This document shows positions 10,830 through 22,240 of a DNA stretch of 64,000 bases, piece by piece. The stretch comes from Hymenopus coronatus. Lineage: Eukaryota > Arthropoda > Insecta > Mantodea > Hymenopodidae. The DNA lies in the NCBI GenBank assembly GCA_030762935.1, contig CM060887.1:9664501-9728500 (forward strand). Direction: 5' to 3'. The position numbers were made by a program, and so were the translations under genes. Position 1 is the first letter of the stretch; each line of letters starts with the position of its first letter. The notes under the pieces were generated by a model. It worked only from the letters and a program-made list of their open reading frames with translations, ran no database searches and was not told where the DNA came from.

Positions 10830-11492
10830 GTTGGACGTGTTCCATTCACAAGAATTTCTCTACATCTCTTATAGCAAAAATTGTAAGTAGAAGGAAAATA
10901 AGGGACTCATTTAAAAGTCTGTTGCCGTTAGCATGAAATCCGTTCCTATGTAACTTTTTTTCAACTTTCCATATGAAAAAAGTTTAAGTATTTTAAATCT
11001 GAAACGAATAAAAAGGAATATCTTAAAAACGATCAATTCCACGAAAAAAATGTATGTAACATAAATTGTGTGTTTTAACGTGCTCTACATTTTTTGTCTG
11101 GTAAGATTTTGTCTATCTCTTACGGTTCAGCAGTTACGCAAAATTCCGTAAAATCCATTCAAAATAAAGTAGTCTTCAGAGGCTATTCCCAGAAAATTCA
11201 AGATATAATTTTTATTTCTCAGGTACATACCCTTAATATACGATATTTTAATCACAATCTTTAGAGTCATTTTGAGAAAATTCAAAATTTTCAAAAAAAT
11301 TTCCATGTAAATGGTAATTGAGGGGGGACGATTTTCTTCAATATCTTCGTGTGGCACTCTTGGCAGATACTGAACTTAAATACCAAGTTTGGCATCAAAG
11401 GATTTTTCGTTTTTTAGCTATGCTATCCACAGACACACACATGCACACACGGACCTTTTTCCAAAAAAAAATTGGATTCAGGGGGACCCAAA
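10830..11492 (-). repeat. R850, minus orientation, 5' end missing
   Basis: The 3' hairpin region (GACGTGTTCCATTCACA) is present; the copy stops at CAGGGGGACCCAAAAC, losing about 100 bp with the palindrome. The part around 10880-10910 is deleted. It faces the plus copy starting at 11520. Confidence 0.88.
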
Positions 11493-11519
11493 ACACACAA
11501 TCTGTGTTAGATATATACA

Positions 11520-12343
11520 TTTTTACTTTCTCTACACGTACTATGTACATAGTGTACAGAGGAAGTATTGAATTCCACCCAAAACTTCGTACCAAGATTT
11601 TACCGGAAATACATGTTTTAGAACCCACTGAATCAGAAAAAAAACACTTTCAGAAAAAAGTCCGTGTGTGTGTGTGTCTGTCAGTCTGTCTGTGTGCGTG
11701 TCTTTGGATAGTATAGCTCAAAAACGAAAAGACCAAACTTGGTCTTTAACTTTTTTATCTTCCAAGAAGATTTTCAACTACCCTTTATATGGAACATTTT
11801 TCCAAAATGTTGATTTTCTCAAAACTGGCTCTAACGATTTTGATTAAAATATCGTCTGACAAATAAAATGTATATCTTAAATTTTCTGGGAATAGCCTCT
11901 GGAGAATACTTTATTCTGGATGAATTTTACGGAATTTTGAATAACTGCTAAACCGTAAGAGATGGACAAAAACTTACCACACGAAAAATGTAGAGCACGT
12001 TAAAACACACAATTTATAATATATACATTTTTTTCGTGGAGTTCATCGTTTTTGAGACATTCCTTGTTTTTGGTTTCTGCTTTGAAAAACGTATACTTTT
12101 CTCATACAAGAATTCGTCAACTCCTGTTCATACAAACAAAGGAACTTCAGTTACATAGCAACCAGCTTTTGATTATCAGTTTAACCTATGGTACTTCCTT
12201 ATTTCGCTTCTACTTACAAGGAGGCAAGTAATATGGCTATTTCTGCTAATTTTTTATTGATAAGCGTGAAGTAAATAGAAGTATAAGCTTTTTAAGAATA
12301 ATTTGTTGCAGAGATGTAGAGAACGTCATGTGAATCATCAGAT
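11520..12343 (+). mobile_element. R850 element, plus orientation
   Basis: Intact 5' palindrome (ACACGTACTATGTACATAGT) and body. The 3' hairpin is damaged: TGAATCATCAGAT replaces the normal loop and second arm. Confidence 0.92.
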
Positions 12344-14247
12344 TTTTCTGGGAAGTATTTGAAACAGTTGGGCTAGGGATTTTGAGCCGCAATGAGTCAT
12401 ATTTTCAAAGTGAAGTATGGTTTTTGAGTTTAGGCACTATCGTGGTCACGTAGAAGGGCCCACTTCCTAGGACCGTAGGTTCGTTTGATACATACACCGA
12501 GAGAGAGAGATAAGCCGGCATAACATGGCAAAGCTAATAAATTCCACCTCTGCTACTCTAACAAAAGAACCTCCGCCACAAAATGCGTGCAGGTCACATA
12601 AAAAAAACAAAATAAACCCGGCAGCATTTCACTGTGCCAGCTTATCTTTGGAATGGCCTCCGAGCCTGCAAATATGACCGTTAACATGCTTCCATGTATC
12701 TATTTTGGGATTCGTATACCTTTCTGGAAATCGTGAAAGAGGATAGAACGAGGGTTTTTATCACGCTCTCTGCCACGTCTTCCTCCAGAGTTCCTTTGTG
12801 CCGTACACACAAGGTTTATCCTCTTGGCTGCATAAAACAGAGTTGTAATGGAACGGTTGCTATGTAGAAGGCAACAATCAGAACAAACTCGGACTTTCAC
12901 GATTGTCTTCTCTGAAAGCGCAATTAAATAAACTGCCTCTGGTGTTTTCAAATACGTACTTGCCTTATTTTCTGGTGTTTTATTTACTGATAACAGCTTT
13001 AGGAATACCTGAATGTTCACTACATTAAAACAATTACAACTGTGCCCATTTTACAGCCTTAATTGCACATGTAGAAGCGATGTTATTTAGATAGAATACA
13101 AAGGTTTACATTTCAGCGCTTTCGTATGTGACCTAGAGATAAAAGTATACATTAATGGCATACAGAGAGAAAATCTGTAGTATGTATTGCGACTTTGTAC
13201 ACTTCATTCTGCGCTTTAAATCAATTTAACCTGTCGGAATGAAATGTTCAGATGTTTCACCCATTAGGGAGTCGAACACAAGGCATCTCTAATCTTTGGC
13301 AGTAGCAGCACCCACTGTACACACTCTAGTACTATAAAAATACGCCTGGCGCTGTGATTTTGCTGAAAATGTGAACATTTAACAGGGACTCGGGTATTTC
13401 CACAATTTTCATTGCTGCCATACCTCGCGAGTAAGAAAATGCAAAACTCATTGGGCAATCCACCCCTTCATCTATCACACCGCTCGACGCTCCGGCAGTA
13501 ATTTTTCCACCACATTTTGGCACCCGGTCAGAGTGGTGGATTATTGTCCAACCAGAAAGTTTAGGAATCACCAGTTCGCAACCCAAAACTTCTTTGTCGC
13601 AATTTACGTTTGTCAAATCCCTTCCCTTCGGTAACGTGGCCGTCCAATACGCTTTTAAGAGCATAGCAAACAGGTGAAAGACACGGGCGGAGCCAGCGAA
13701 AAGACCCCATCATTCGAAACTTAAGTATTTTACATTAACTGCCACGTATTCAAAACTGCTGAATCATAACATAGATCACTTAACAGATTTTCTTTAACAC
13801 ATGCGATATGCACTCGCTGATAAACTTTCAAAGAGAAGTACATTATAAGTTCAACTAAGCTTCCCTACAGTGTTGTCAACTCTATGCACATCATGGCTTA
13901 GTTTCCGAGGACAGTGGTAACACTCTGTCGCTGTCTTGTGTGTTATCAATAATAATAATATGTGTCATCGTTCATTTGTCTACCTCGGAGTCGGTCGAGA
14001 TTAGCACCCATAGACTCAAAATTAGAAGTACTTCACTTTGGATTCCACTAAATGAATACTTTTATTCTCCTTTGTTGCTGGTTGATCCACTAATGCTACG
14101 AGCGAATCCCGACATAAGCATTCTTGAAGACGTAGGAATAATAACTAGTGCTAATTTCTGCTGTTGCTAAGTTCTTGGTAATTACTGCGTACTTTTCTGT
14201 TGCGCGACAAATAACTCGTGCAACAACTACAATATCTCGCATAATAA
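12344..14247. other. Unique intronic stretch
   Basis: No known repeat except short purine tracts (12500). It includes the two longest unexplained minus-strand ORFs, 12700-13020 and 13332-13664. No splice-bounded exon of the semaphorin was found. Confidence 0.5.
13332..13664 (-). CDS. Unrecognised 110-codon ORF
   Basis: An open frame from ATG with a composition less AT-rich than its surroundings and a varied residue mix (one Cys-rich stretch, CGGKITAGASSG). No domain, signal peptide or membrane segment is evident, and there is no convincing AG acceptor just upstream. It could be a chance ORF, a decayed transposon piece or an unspliced exon. Listed only because it is the longest ORF in a repeat-free part of the window. 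Confidence 0.15.
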   Translation of the reverse strand: MLLKAYWTATLPKGRDLTNVNCDKEVLGCELVIPKLSGWTIIHHSDRVPKCGGKITAGASSGVIDEGVDCPMSFAFSYSRGMAAMKIVEIPESLLNVHIFSKITAPGVFL

Positions 14248-14504
14248 AACTTCATATACCCAAGGTCGCGGGTTCAAACCCGGCGGAGGACGATGGATTT
14301 TTTCGGGCATAAAACTCCTTAGTATGGCTTCCTTCGGAAGGGAAGTAAAGCCGTTGGTCCCGTGTCGTAGATTTACGGCACGTAAAAGAACATCAAGCCT
14401 GATAGAGAGGCCTCTGAGAAAAATTAAGCGGCCCAGTATAGAATGGGACGCTGAGAACCACAGCAGTTAAAGAGCGTTCATAAATAACACGCCATTTACA
14501 TTTC
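14248..14504 (+). mobile_element. tRNA-derived SINE (family A), 5'-truncated
   Basis: Begins inside the tRNA head (ACTTCATATACCCAAGG), with B box GGGTTCAAACCC, then the conserved body (TCGGAAGGGAAGTAAAGCC, ACGGCACGTAAAAG) and tail ATAAATAACACGCCATTT. The A box visible in the copies at 35685 and 38507 is missing. No clear target duplication. Confidence 0.88.
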
Positions 14505-15539
14505 GTACCGCGTATAGCATCGCGCGTCTATCACGCAGAATAAGCTGCAACATCACACTCACAGTGAGAATCACAGTAATCTGATTCCTTATAAGCGCAT
14601 GGCTTAAATACCTAAAATCTCCAATACTGAACTCCTTCCTGATTGGCTGAAAAGAAGCACGAAAATACCGTTGTCACGTGACTAACTTGGTAAGTTCTTT
14701 ATATTCAACTCACGTGACCTCTCTTTATAATGAAGAATTCCCAAGCTTCTAACTTTTTGGGAACTAACCTTACTCTAAACTTTACCCTGTTACTTGTGTA
14801 TCTGATGCTCTAAAAATCTTGCTACACAAAGGCAATTGTGTTACTAGCATTAACAAAGAAAGTAACCTTGGCGAGCACAATAGCAACTTCTCTCCCTAAG
14901 GTTTTGTGTTCTACAATCTGCTCAGTCTTGACTGCTGAAGCAGATATATGTCCTATATGAAACCTATACAAAAATATTAATTAAACTAATAAAATACACA
15001 GCGGGCTAATATACTGTTGCAGCTCTTAATGGACTATATCCAGATAGAAAGTCATTGGTTCTTACTGGGAATCAATATGAACATATAAAACTTCCAATCA
15101 CATTTAATACAGTATCGGCAAGTTAAATTAACAACTTTGTTTTATTTTGAAAGACATATTGGTATTTTGATTTATTCTAACTACTTTTATAATAATCAGT
15201 GTTGCTTAAGTTCGTAATTATGTACTAGGCAACAAAAACGTTTATTTATATTCTAACTAAACACGCTATGAAAACATAATGTACAGGTTCAACAAAACGT
15301 AAAATATGTATGAACGTCTATGAGTTATTTTATTGATAATAGTATACATTACAACAAAAATTTTCTTCCCCAATTGTTGGTTTTGTAATATTATAACAAG
15401 TACAATGTGTAATACTTATTTGTAGTCACGTTTTCTGTATTATCAGAAGCATTGTTTTTCACATCTTTCCTCAGCCTTTCTGAAAGTACATTAATAGTTG
15501 CATCTTCGACTGGTTTTATGATTTTTCCTGATGAACCGT
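14505..15539. other. Unique intronic stretch with paired CACGTGAC motifs
   Basis: Nothing coding. Two E-box octamers CACGTGAC occur at about 14676 and 14713, with a GATTGGCTG (CCAAT-type) element at 14640. Function unproven. Confidence 0.4.
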
Positions 15540-16303
15540 AAAAATCTGATGTGTTCCATTCACATTACTTTCTCTACATCTCTGCAATAAATTATTGTTA
15601 AAAAGCTTATGCTTCTATTTACTTCATGCTAATTGAGAAAAAATTAACAGAAATAAGTCTTATTACTTGTTTCCTTGTAAGTAGAAGCGAAATAAGGGAG
15701 TACCATAGGTTAAAGTGATAGTCAAAAGCTGGTTGCTATGCAACTGAAGTTCCTTTGTTTGTATGGACAGGAGTTGACAAATTCCTGAATGAGAAATATT
15801 TGTTTTTTTAACGCTGAAACCAAAAGCAATGAATATCTAAAAAACGATCAATTCCACGAAAAAAATGTATATAACATAAATTGTGTGTTTTAATGTGCTC
15901 TGCATATTTTTTGTGGTATATTCTTGTCCATCTCTTACGGTTTAGCAGTTATGCAGAATTCCGTAAAATTCACCCAGAATAAAGTAGTCTTCAGAGGTTG
16001 TTCCCAGAAAATTCAAGATATACAGTTTATTTGTCATGTAAATATCTTTAATATACAATATTTTAATCAAAATTTTTCGAAAAAAGTTCCATTTAAAATG
16101 AAGTTTGGGGCGGGGGGATTTTTCTCAAAATCTTCGTGTCGCATCCCTGGAAGATACTGAACTTAAATACCAAGTTTCGTATTTTACCGACTTTTCGTTT
16201 TTGAGTTATCGTGTTCACAGACACACGGACAAACACACGCGCGCGCGGGACTTTTTCTAAAAATACTTTTCTTTGATACAAGGGACCCTAAAACATATAT
16301 TTC
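15540..16303 (-). repeat. R850, minus orientation, 5' end missing
   Basis: Good 3' terminus at 15540 (AAAATCTGATGTGTTCCATT). The copy stops at AAAACATATATTTC, so the palindrome and first 100 bp are lost. An unrecognised AT-rich stretch follows (16304-16726). Confidence 0.9.
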
Positions 16304-16726
16304 GTGAGCGAAGATAAAATGTTGTGGACAACACGTTACAGCAGATAGATAACACTCGTTACTAAACCTCTGCTTTTGTAATTAGTCCTCTAAATAACTG
16401 TTTTGGAACTTTGAATTAAGTAATGGCGTAAATTATAAAATCTTAAGGTTGATTTGTAATGGGCAATCAAACAGTAATATGAACCTATTGCAAAGTTGAA
16501 AGCGTCGCTCTTGCACGGTATCATTGTTGACAACCTCCTTATAGTGAAGAAACGCCTAACAGGTCTGCATCATTATCACATACTACAGAATCGCTTATGC
16601 AGAATACACCCGCGCGGTGTATTCTGTTACTATTATACTATTTATTACAATAATTCATATTACATCAATCAATCAATTATATGACATCCAATTGTATACT
16701 TCATAGCAATGGTATACATATGTATA

Positions 16727-17125
16727 CTAATTAATTAGTTCCCTCGACCTCGGGTGAAAACACACTACATTTTTCACACAGAACAGTAGTTTTGAGAAAA
16801 ATTCAATTTCCTCTATAATACCTTGTGCTACCGTTTTAGGGTCTGAAAAGATCTTCTCAATATTCTTTCGCTGGTAGACATCCCGTTTTATGCATGCTAG
16901 TTTTCATCCATTTCGTTTCTTTGTCCCTACCTATAAAAATGTCATCTTTAACATCAAAAGAAAGCACTTCTTCATCATTGTCAGTTTCAGAGTCACAGTC
17001 ACGATCACTCGGTGATATTTTTTCATCATCTCCGTCAGAAAACAAATCATCAATATTCCCAGAGTCATCTTGTTCGCAAACTCCTCTAACTCCTGTTCTG
17101 TCAAATATTTCTTTGCCCTAAAATT
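16727..17125 (-). pseudogene. piggyBac-type transposase N-terminal remnant
   Basis: The minus strand encodes RAKKYLTEQELEEFAN, then after a frameshift near 17070 an acidic stretch (FSDGDDEKISPSDRDCDSET), then DDIFIGRDKETKWMKT and LPAK, then after another frameshift IEKIFSDPKTVAQGIIEEIE. YLT.EEL, the Asp/Ser-rich region and the GRD..TKW motif are typical of the N-terminus of piggyBac-derived (PGBD-like) transposases. The catalytic domain is absent and a stop lies at 16727-16729. No TTAA-flanked TIR pair was found. An AG (ATTTTAG) precedes the first codons. Confidence 0.8.
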
Positions 17126-17252
17126 AGAAACACGAAATGTTGGTAACAATTCATGAATTATTTAAACACATCTTTAAAATACAACTTCCCCCCCCCCCCG
17201 CCGCTTTGTGTAAAAGTACCAGAATTAGGTTACGATATGAAATATTACTTAC

Positions 17253-17323
17253 ATGACCGGGCGCAGCTGGTGCAGTTCCAAGAATAACCTTTTGTTGCCC
17301 TTGACCTGTTGGTGCTACTATTG
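17253..17323 (-). other. Possible 71-nt micro-exon beside the piggyBac remnant
   Basis: The minus strand shows a pyrimidine tract and TAG at 17324-17325, then an open 71-nt block encoding IVAPTGQGQQKVILGTAPAA plus PGH, then a consensus donor GTAAGT at 17252 and below. About 130 bp further is the ATTTTAG in front of the piggyBac remnant. The frame does not join the semaphorin exon (phase 0) nor cleanly the remnant. It could be a real exon of an unknown transcript or chance. Confidence 0.25.
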
Positions 17324-17504
17324 CTATTCAACAAAACGGAAGCTAAACAATGACTTGAAAGGCACTCACAATAAAGTGGCGATAAGATAGGCTATTTATC
17401 CGATGAAGGGCAAAAGGTGACTCTGGTGTGTAAAATACACCAGCGCCCCGCTCTAGGGTTGAAGTCAATCATTCTGAATTATTAATTAGCTAGTAAATGT
17501 ATTT

Positions 17505-17810
17505 AGCGCAGCTGCTTACCAAGCGGGAGACCTGGGTTCGATCCCGAGTACCCGCGTGGGGATTTTTCCCCCGCTGGGAGACCTGGCCTCATAAGGTCCC
17601 TGTGGGGCCAATTGAGGAACTACTTGATGGAGAATTAGCGGCTCCAGGTCATAAGGACCGCATTAACCGGCCGGGGGACTCGAGGCGCTGACCACGTCTT
17701 ACCCTCCAATACTGCACCCCATCCATGACGTCTATAGTGGACCGAGATGGGGGACGCAGAGGCCGGGCGGTAGGCCAAGGTTCCCCGTGAGCTGTCGTGC
17801 CATGGAGTTA
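17505..17810 (+). mobile_element. tRNA-derived SINE (family E) with 14-bp target duplication
   Basis: Perfect 14-bp direct repeats TAGTAAATGTATTT flank it at 17491-17504 and 17811-17824. The head retains GCGCAGCTGCTTACCAAGCG and B box GGGTTCGATCCC of a tRNA; the first bases of the A box are lost. The 306-bp body is GC-rich (GGCCGGGCGGTAGGCCAAGG) in AT-rich surroundings, with no poly-A tail. The intact duplication implies a recent insertion. Confidence 0.93.
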
Positions 17811-18054
17811 TAGTAAATGTATTTTAATTATTTTGAAAAGTAATACAGAGCCTTATAATAGCCAACCTCCTTATTTAACTAACCAAATTTAATCGTCAGT
17901 AGCTAAATATTTTAAAGTGGTCATTTTCAAAACAAACAAAAAAAAAAACCAAAAACTAGTTAAGAATGCGAAAAATCACAAAGCCTGACAATGTTGACTT
18001 TATTTGGGGCAACTGGATTTAGTTTTAGATTTTAAATTGCCAAGTGAACCGACT

Positions 18055-18331
18055 ACAGGCTGGTCGTTCCTTCTAGACGAATAACCCTTTAGTGAAGCTA
18101 CAGTGGACTAGCCTATCCTTGATAAGTCAGCAAATAGCTTATGTTTCAATAACAAACAGCTCTGCTTCCTTATGATTAGGTTTACAAAATACACAGGTTA
18201 TAGGCTGCTCGTTCCTTCTAGACAGATGCCCTTTAGTGAAGATACAGTGAACTAGTCTACCCTTGGTAAACACGTCAGCAAATAGTTTGTGTTACAATAA
18301 CAAACAGCTCTGCTTCCTTATGATTACGTTT
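18055..18331 (+). repeat. Tandem duplication, period about 145 bp
   Basis: CGTTCCTTCTAGAC recurs at 18065 and 18210, and the stretch through AACAAACAGCTCTGCTTCC and TTATGATTA is repeated in both units. The copies differ by scattered substitutions and small indels, so the event is not recent. Confidence 0.9.
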
Positions 18332-18718
18332 CAAGAGCGTACAGTTGACTGCAAAGTGTTGTGCGCTATGGGTGTATGCCATTGTCAGTCTGTTAATGAG
18401 AGATGCTTTGTTATTAATGAATACAACCACAATTCAGAAGAAGATGGAGAAATGTCAGGAATAGAAGAAATACAAGAAAATTAGGTTTTAAGTGTAGTGT
18501 AAGCAGTAAACGAGGTTGAGAATGTGATCGGCATCACTGAAATGTGATATTTGCTTTGTAGTGACTACTACTGCAGCGCAGAAACATGAAAATAACGCAC
18601 CCAACATCTGACTGCCGATCCTGCTTCTGTGTACCAAAGCTACAGTAAAAGTAAGTGACTCGCATCTAAGCTCTCATTTAAAAATGTCATTCGTCAAGAA
18701 CTGGCACGCGACTTGTAC

Positions 18719-18980
18719 CCCGTATTTGACGTGTGCAGATATCCCTTCGTGCGTTAAAAGAGTGGGGGTTACTTCAAGTTAGAACCGTTTAGTGCAGAAC
18801 TGGAGACAACGACTTCGTTTTACTCCTCGACTGGCTCACCGTCTCCACTGAAAAGCAAGACCAGTAAAACGAAAATTACTGACGTCGGTTCCCCACTAAC
18901 AGGTTTTAACCTGAAAAAGCCCCGTTGAGTTGTGTAAGTGTTTTAACTACGAAGGGATATCTGCAAACGTCAAACACGGT
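18719..18980. repeat. Inverted repeat, about 40-bp arms, 180-bp loop
   Basis: Left arm 18719-18759 contains GCAGATATCCCTTCGT; right arm 18941-18980 contains ACGAAGGGATATCTGC. The arms differ at about five positions. It could be an old foldback or MITE; no target duplication was found. Confidence 0.85.
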
Positions 18981-19142
18981 GCAATCTGGGCACCTGGTGT
19001 TTATCCTTCGCGTAACCTCGAAAGAAATAGTTATTTTCTCTCGATTTCTGACAGCAAGCCCGTTTTGTTGATGTATAACATACAGGTGGTAATTTTGGTC
19101 AGCGGTTTAAATTGCCCATATGATAACAAAATGGCTACTCAC

Positions 19143-19231
19143 CTTTCCACAATTGATGTATTCCACAGCTGTTTCTCGGAAGAAGAAGTACACGAAGTCT
19201 CCTTGCGTCATCGAGCTCACGAAGTTCGGTG
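19143..19231 (-). CDS. Sema1a: Semaphorin (Sema-1a-like) internal exon, downstream of the pair
   Basis: An 89-nt exon. The minus strand reads GTTGTGTTTCAG|CA...GGAAAG|GTGAGT. It supplies the last two bases of an Ala codon and 29 codons containing FVYFFFRETAVEYINCGK, one of the most conserved Sema-domain blocks (FVYFFFRE, NCGK with a conserved cysteine). It completes the conserved Leu-Asn-Ala-Pro-Asn-Phe-Val join with the exon at 46046-46150, leaving phase 0 at its donor. The next expected block (YSRVARVCK) is not found anywhere from 1 to 19142 on the minus strand, so the following intron is at least 19 kb. The product should be a membrane-bound or secreted guidance ligand. Subclass is inferred; semaphorin identity is very secure. 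Confidence 0.94.
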
Positions 19232-19511
19232 CTGAAACACAACAAGAAACAAAAACATTATTCAATAACTGTGTTTTCAAAGAAACAAGTGCTTGCAAGC
19301 AGGAAGTGTCTGACAAATGATCCTAAGTCATAAACCAGCCTTATAGCTAGATAACACCAGCAATGTAGTGCACTGACCAAATTGCATGTTCCACGCAAAA
19401 AACTGCAGCATTACTCGCATGCAACAGCTGGACACAGCTTTCTGCTTCCTCTACCATGTAAACTTGCGTCAATAAAGAGTGGCCCATTCACCTAGATTGT
19501 AATATCTGAGT

Positions 19512-19545
19512 GTTTTACTTTCTCTAGCCCGTATGTACAATGAAT
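19512..19545 (+). repeat. Solo R850 5' terminus, subtype B
   Basis: ACTTTCTCTAGCCCGTATGT, the variant start also seen at 7474 and 34264, then unrelated sequence. It may be the left stump of the old copy whose 3' part is at 20488-20786. Confidence 0.65.
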
Positions 19546-19635
19546 TGAACTAGGTTTTACCCTTAAGACAATGCATTTGTGCAGTTTGGAAAACCCACAA
19601 TATGTAAGATATCTTATTGAAATTTATTCCAATTA

Positions 19636-20484
19636 TTTTTTACTTTCTCTATGCGTACTATATACATAGTGTATAGAGAAGGTATTGTAATACACCCAAA
19701 AATTCGAAACCGAGATTTTACTGGAAATATATGTTTTGAGACCCCTGAATCCAAAAAAAGCATTTTTAGAAAAATGTACGCATGTGTGTGTGACTGTCTG
19801 TGTGTGTGACTGTCTGTGTGTGTGTGTGTGTGTGTGTCTGTGGGCAGCATAGCTCACGAAACGAAGATTTTCAAGAACATCCCCCCAACCCCAACTACCC
19901 TTCACGTGGAAAAAATTTCGAAAATTTTGGTTTTCTCAAAAATGGCTCTAAGGATTTTGATTAAAATATCGTATATTAAAGGCATTTACCTGACAATAAA
20001 ATGTATATCTTGAATTTTCTGGGAATAGCCTCAGAAGACTACTTTATTCTGGATGAATTTTACGAAATATTGCATAATTTCTGAACCGTAAGAAATGGAT
20101 AAAAACTTACCACACAAAAATGTAGAGCACGTTAAAACACACAATTTGTGTTATATACGTTATTTTCGTGGAGTTGATGTTTTTTTGCGAAATCCCTTGT
20201 TATTGGTTTCAGCTTTGACAAACTTACTTTTCTCATAGAGGAATTAGTCAACTACTGCCCATACAAACTAAGAAACTTCAGTCACATAGCAACCAACTTT
20301 TGTCTATCACTTTAATTTATGGTACCCCCTTATTTCGCTTCTACTTACAAGGAAGGAAGTAATAAGACTATTTCTGCTATTTTTTTCTCGATTAGCATGA
20401 AGTAAAAAAAAAAAAGCATAAGCTTTTTAATAAAATTTTTTGCAAAAATATAGAGAAAGCTATGTGAATGGAACACATCAGATT
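19636..20484 (+). mobile_element. R850 element, complete, plus orientation
   Basis: All landmarks are present: palindrome start, expanded GT/GTCTGT microsatellite (19786-19845), body, TAGAGAAAG and the ATGTGAATGGAACACATC hairpin. At 849 bp it is a good reference copy. Confidence 0.95.
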
Positions 20485-20487
20485 TTT

Positions 20488-20786
20488 TTTAGGTATACCT
20501 TGTTATTGCTTTCAATTTTAAATAAAAACTTTTCTCAAACGGAAGACACCTTTCGTTTCGTCTCTCTTATTTTACTGCTGCAAAACGAACCGAACTTCAA
20601 TTGTTTCACACAGCGACCAGCTTTTTAAATATTTGACGACCGCTTTGGCCTAGTGAACTCCGTTATTTCCCTTCTACTTACAAGAAGTTAATAATAAGAT
20701 TAATTCTGTTAACGTTTATCTTGATTAGCATGTCGTAGATAAAATAATAAGCTAGAGAAACTCAATGTGAATAGAACACACCAGAT
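20488..20786 (+). repeat. Old R850 3' part, plus orientation
   Basis: Covers the last third of the element in the diverged form with an extra CACAGCGACCAGCTTTT block, ending AATGTGAATAGAACACACCA. It abuts the complete copy upstream. Confidence 0.8.
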
Positions 20787-21202
20787 TTTTGTTTTCTGTA
20801 TATTCAGATTTTAGAACATTATTATTTAGCTGAACAATTTCTTATGTTTAAATGCTGTGATTCAGACATTACTGAGGAGACAGACAGCCTCAAAGTTCAG
20901 AACCCCATCTCTCCTCTTTTGTTATTTTCAACAGTTTACAATACATAAAATGCCCTTTGCATACGAGCCTTTGTTGATTAATTTTGATAAAGTTTTTATA
21001 AACTCTATTAAAATGTTTATTTAAAAACTATATATGAAAGTTATACGTTGTGTGTATCTTTGTATATGCTCACTGTAAAGGCATTACAATTTTTCTCTAA
21101 ACTCAGTGGTTTACAAAAAATTTGTTTTCCTGATACAAAAAACTCCTAACTCCATAATTATTATATTCCTATTGACGTAAAGTTCCAGAACTAATTTTTA
21201 AT

Positions 21203-21285
21203 TTTTCTACTTCGTACATGGTACATAAGTAGATAAAGTATTGCATTTCATTCAAAAATTCGATACCGGGATTTCAGTACTATTT
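21203..21285 (+). repeat. R850 5' terminus, third palindrome variant
   Basis: CTACTTCGTACATGGTACAT followed by AAGTAG, then the R850 segment ATTCAAAAATTCGATACCGG. The outer stem reads CTACTT/AAGTAG instead of CTCTATA/TATAGAG. Confidence 0.7.
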
Positions 21286-21308
21286 CAGATTTAGAGCTTC
21301 TCTCAACA

Positions 21309-21780
21309 AAAAGATATCCGTTACATTCATATGACTTTCTCTATCCATTATTTAACAAACTATTCTTTAAACATTCTGATGTGCAACATACACATAACTT
21401 TCTCTATCTATGCTGCAATAAACCATTCTTACATCCTGTTTTTCTTTCTACCTCATGTTTAGCAAGACAAACATTAGCAGAATTGGTTTCATCACGATGT
21501 CTTACACAAAGGGAGTACAATAAGCTAAAGCGATAGCCAACTCTTTTATAAGCAGGTCGCTATGTGATGGCGCTATAATTCGTTCTCTTTTGCTTGACTA
21601 GGGTAAATAAAATCTGATTCCATGCATATGCTTTTCTCTGCCTATCCTATAACAAACTTATCTTCATGCTGAAGAAGATAAATATTAAGTCTTGTTACTT
21701 AGTTCCTTGTAACTAGAATGGGACCAAGGAAATACATTAGGCAAAAGCGAAGTCAAATTTTGAAGCTGGTTGCTATGTAA
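21309..21780 (-). repeat. Row of three truncated R850 3' ends, minus orientation
   Basis: Starts at about 21309, 21378 and 21609, each beginning with a TCTGATGTG- or TTACATTCATATG-type end and ACTTTCTCTA. They run different distances into the body and are strongly diverged: an array of solo 3' ends. Confidence 0.7.
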
Positions 21781-22240
21781 AAAGGTTCTAACGATTTTGA
21801 TTAAAATATCGTATAATAAAGATATTTACCAGACAAATAAAATGTTTATCTTGAATTTTCTGGGAATAGCCTCTGAAGACTACTTTATTCTGGATTAATT
21901 TTACGGAATTTTGCATAACTGCTACATCGTAAGGCATGGACAAAAAACTTACCACACAAAAAATGTAGAGCACGTTAAAACACACAATTTATGTTATTAC
22001 ATTTTTTCGCGGAGTTTATCTCATACAGGAATTTGTCAACTCCTGTCCACACAAACAAACGAACTTCAGTCACATAGCAACCAGCTTTTGACTATCACTT
22101 TAACTTATGGTACTCCCTTATTTCGCTTCTACTTACAAGGAAGCAAGTAATAAGGCTATTTCTGCTAATTTTTTCTCGATTAACATGAAGTAAATAGAAG
22201 CATAAGCTTTTTAATAATATTTTTGTGGAGATGTAGAGAA
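21781..22240 (+). repeat. R850 3' half, plus orientation
   Basis: Starts at GGTTCTAACGATTTTGATTA and ends at GATGTAGAGAAAGT, just before the terminal hairpin. It joins a minus piece directly, forming an inverted junction. Confidence 0.88.

Larger units (their letters stand above)
17825..19142. other. Unique stretch with a tandem duplication and an inverted repeat
   Basis: A direct duplication (18055-18331) and an inverted repeat (18719-18980) are listed separately. The 73-codon ORF at 18263-18484 overlaps the duplication and has no known domain. Confidence 0.5.

Noticed and set aside
11318..11716. 132-codon plus ORF
   Set aside because: It runs across two facing R850 copies; the same frame is broken in other copies. 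A repeat shadow.
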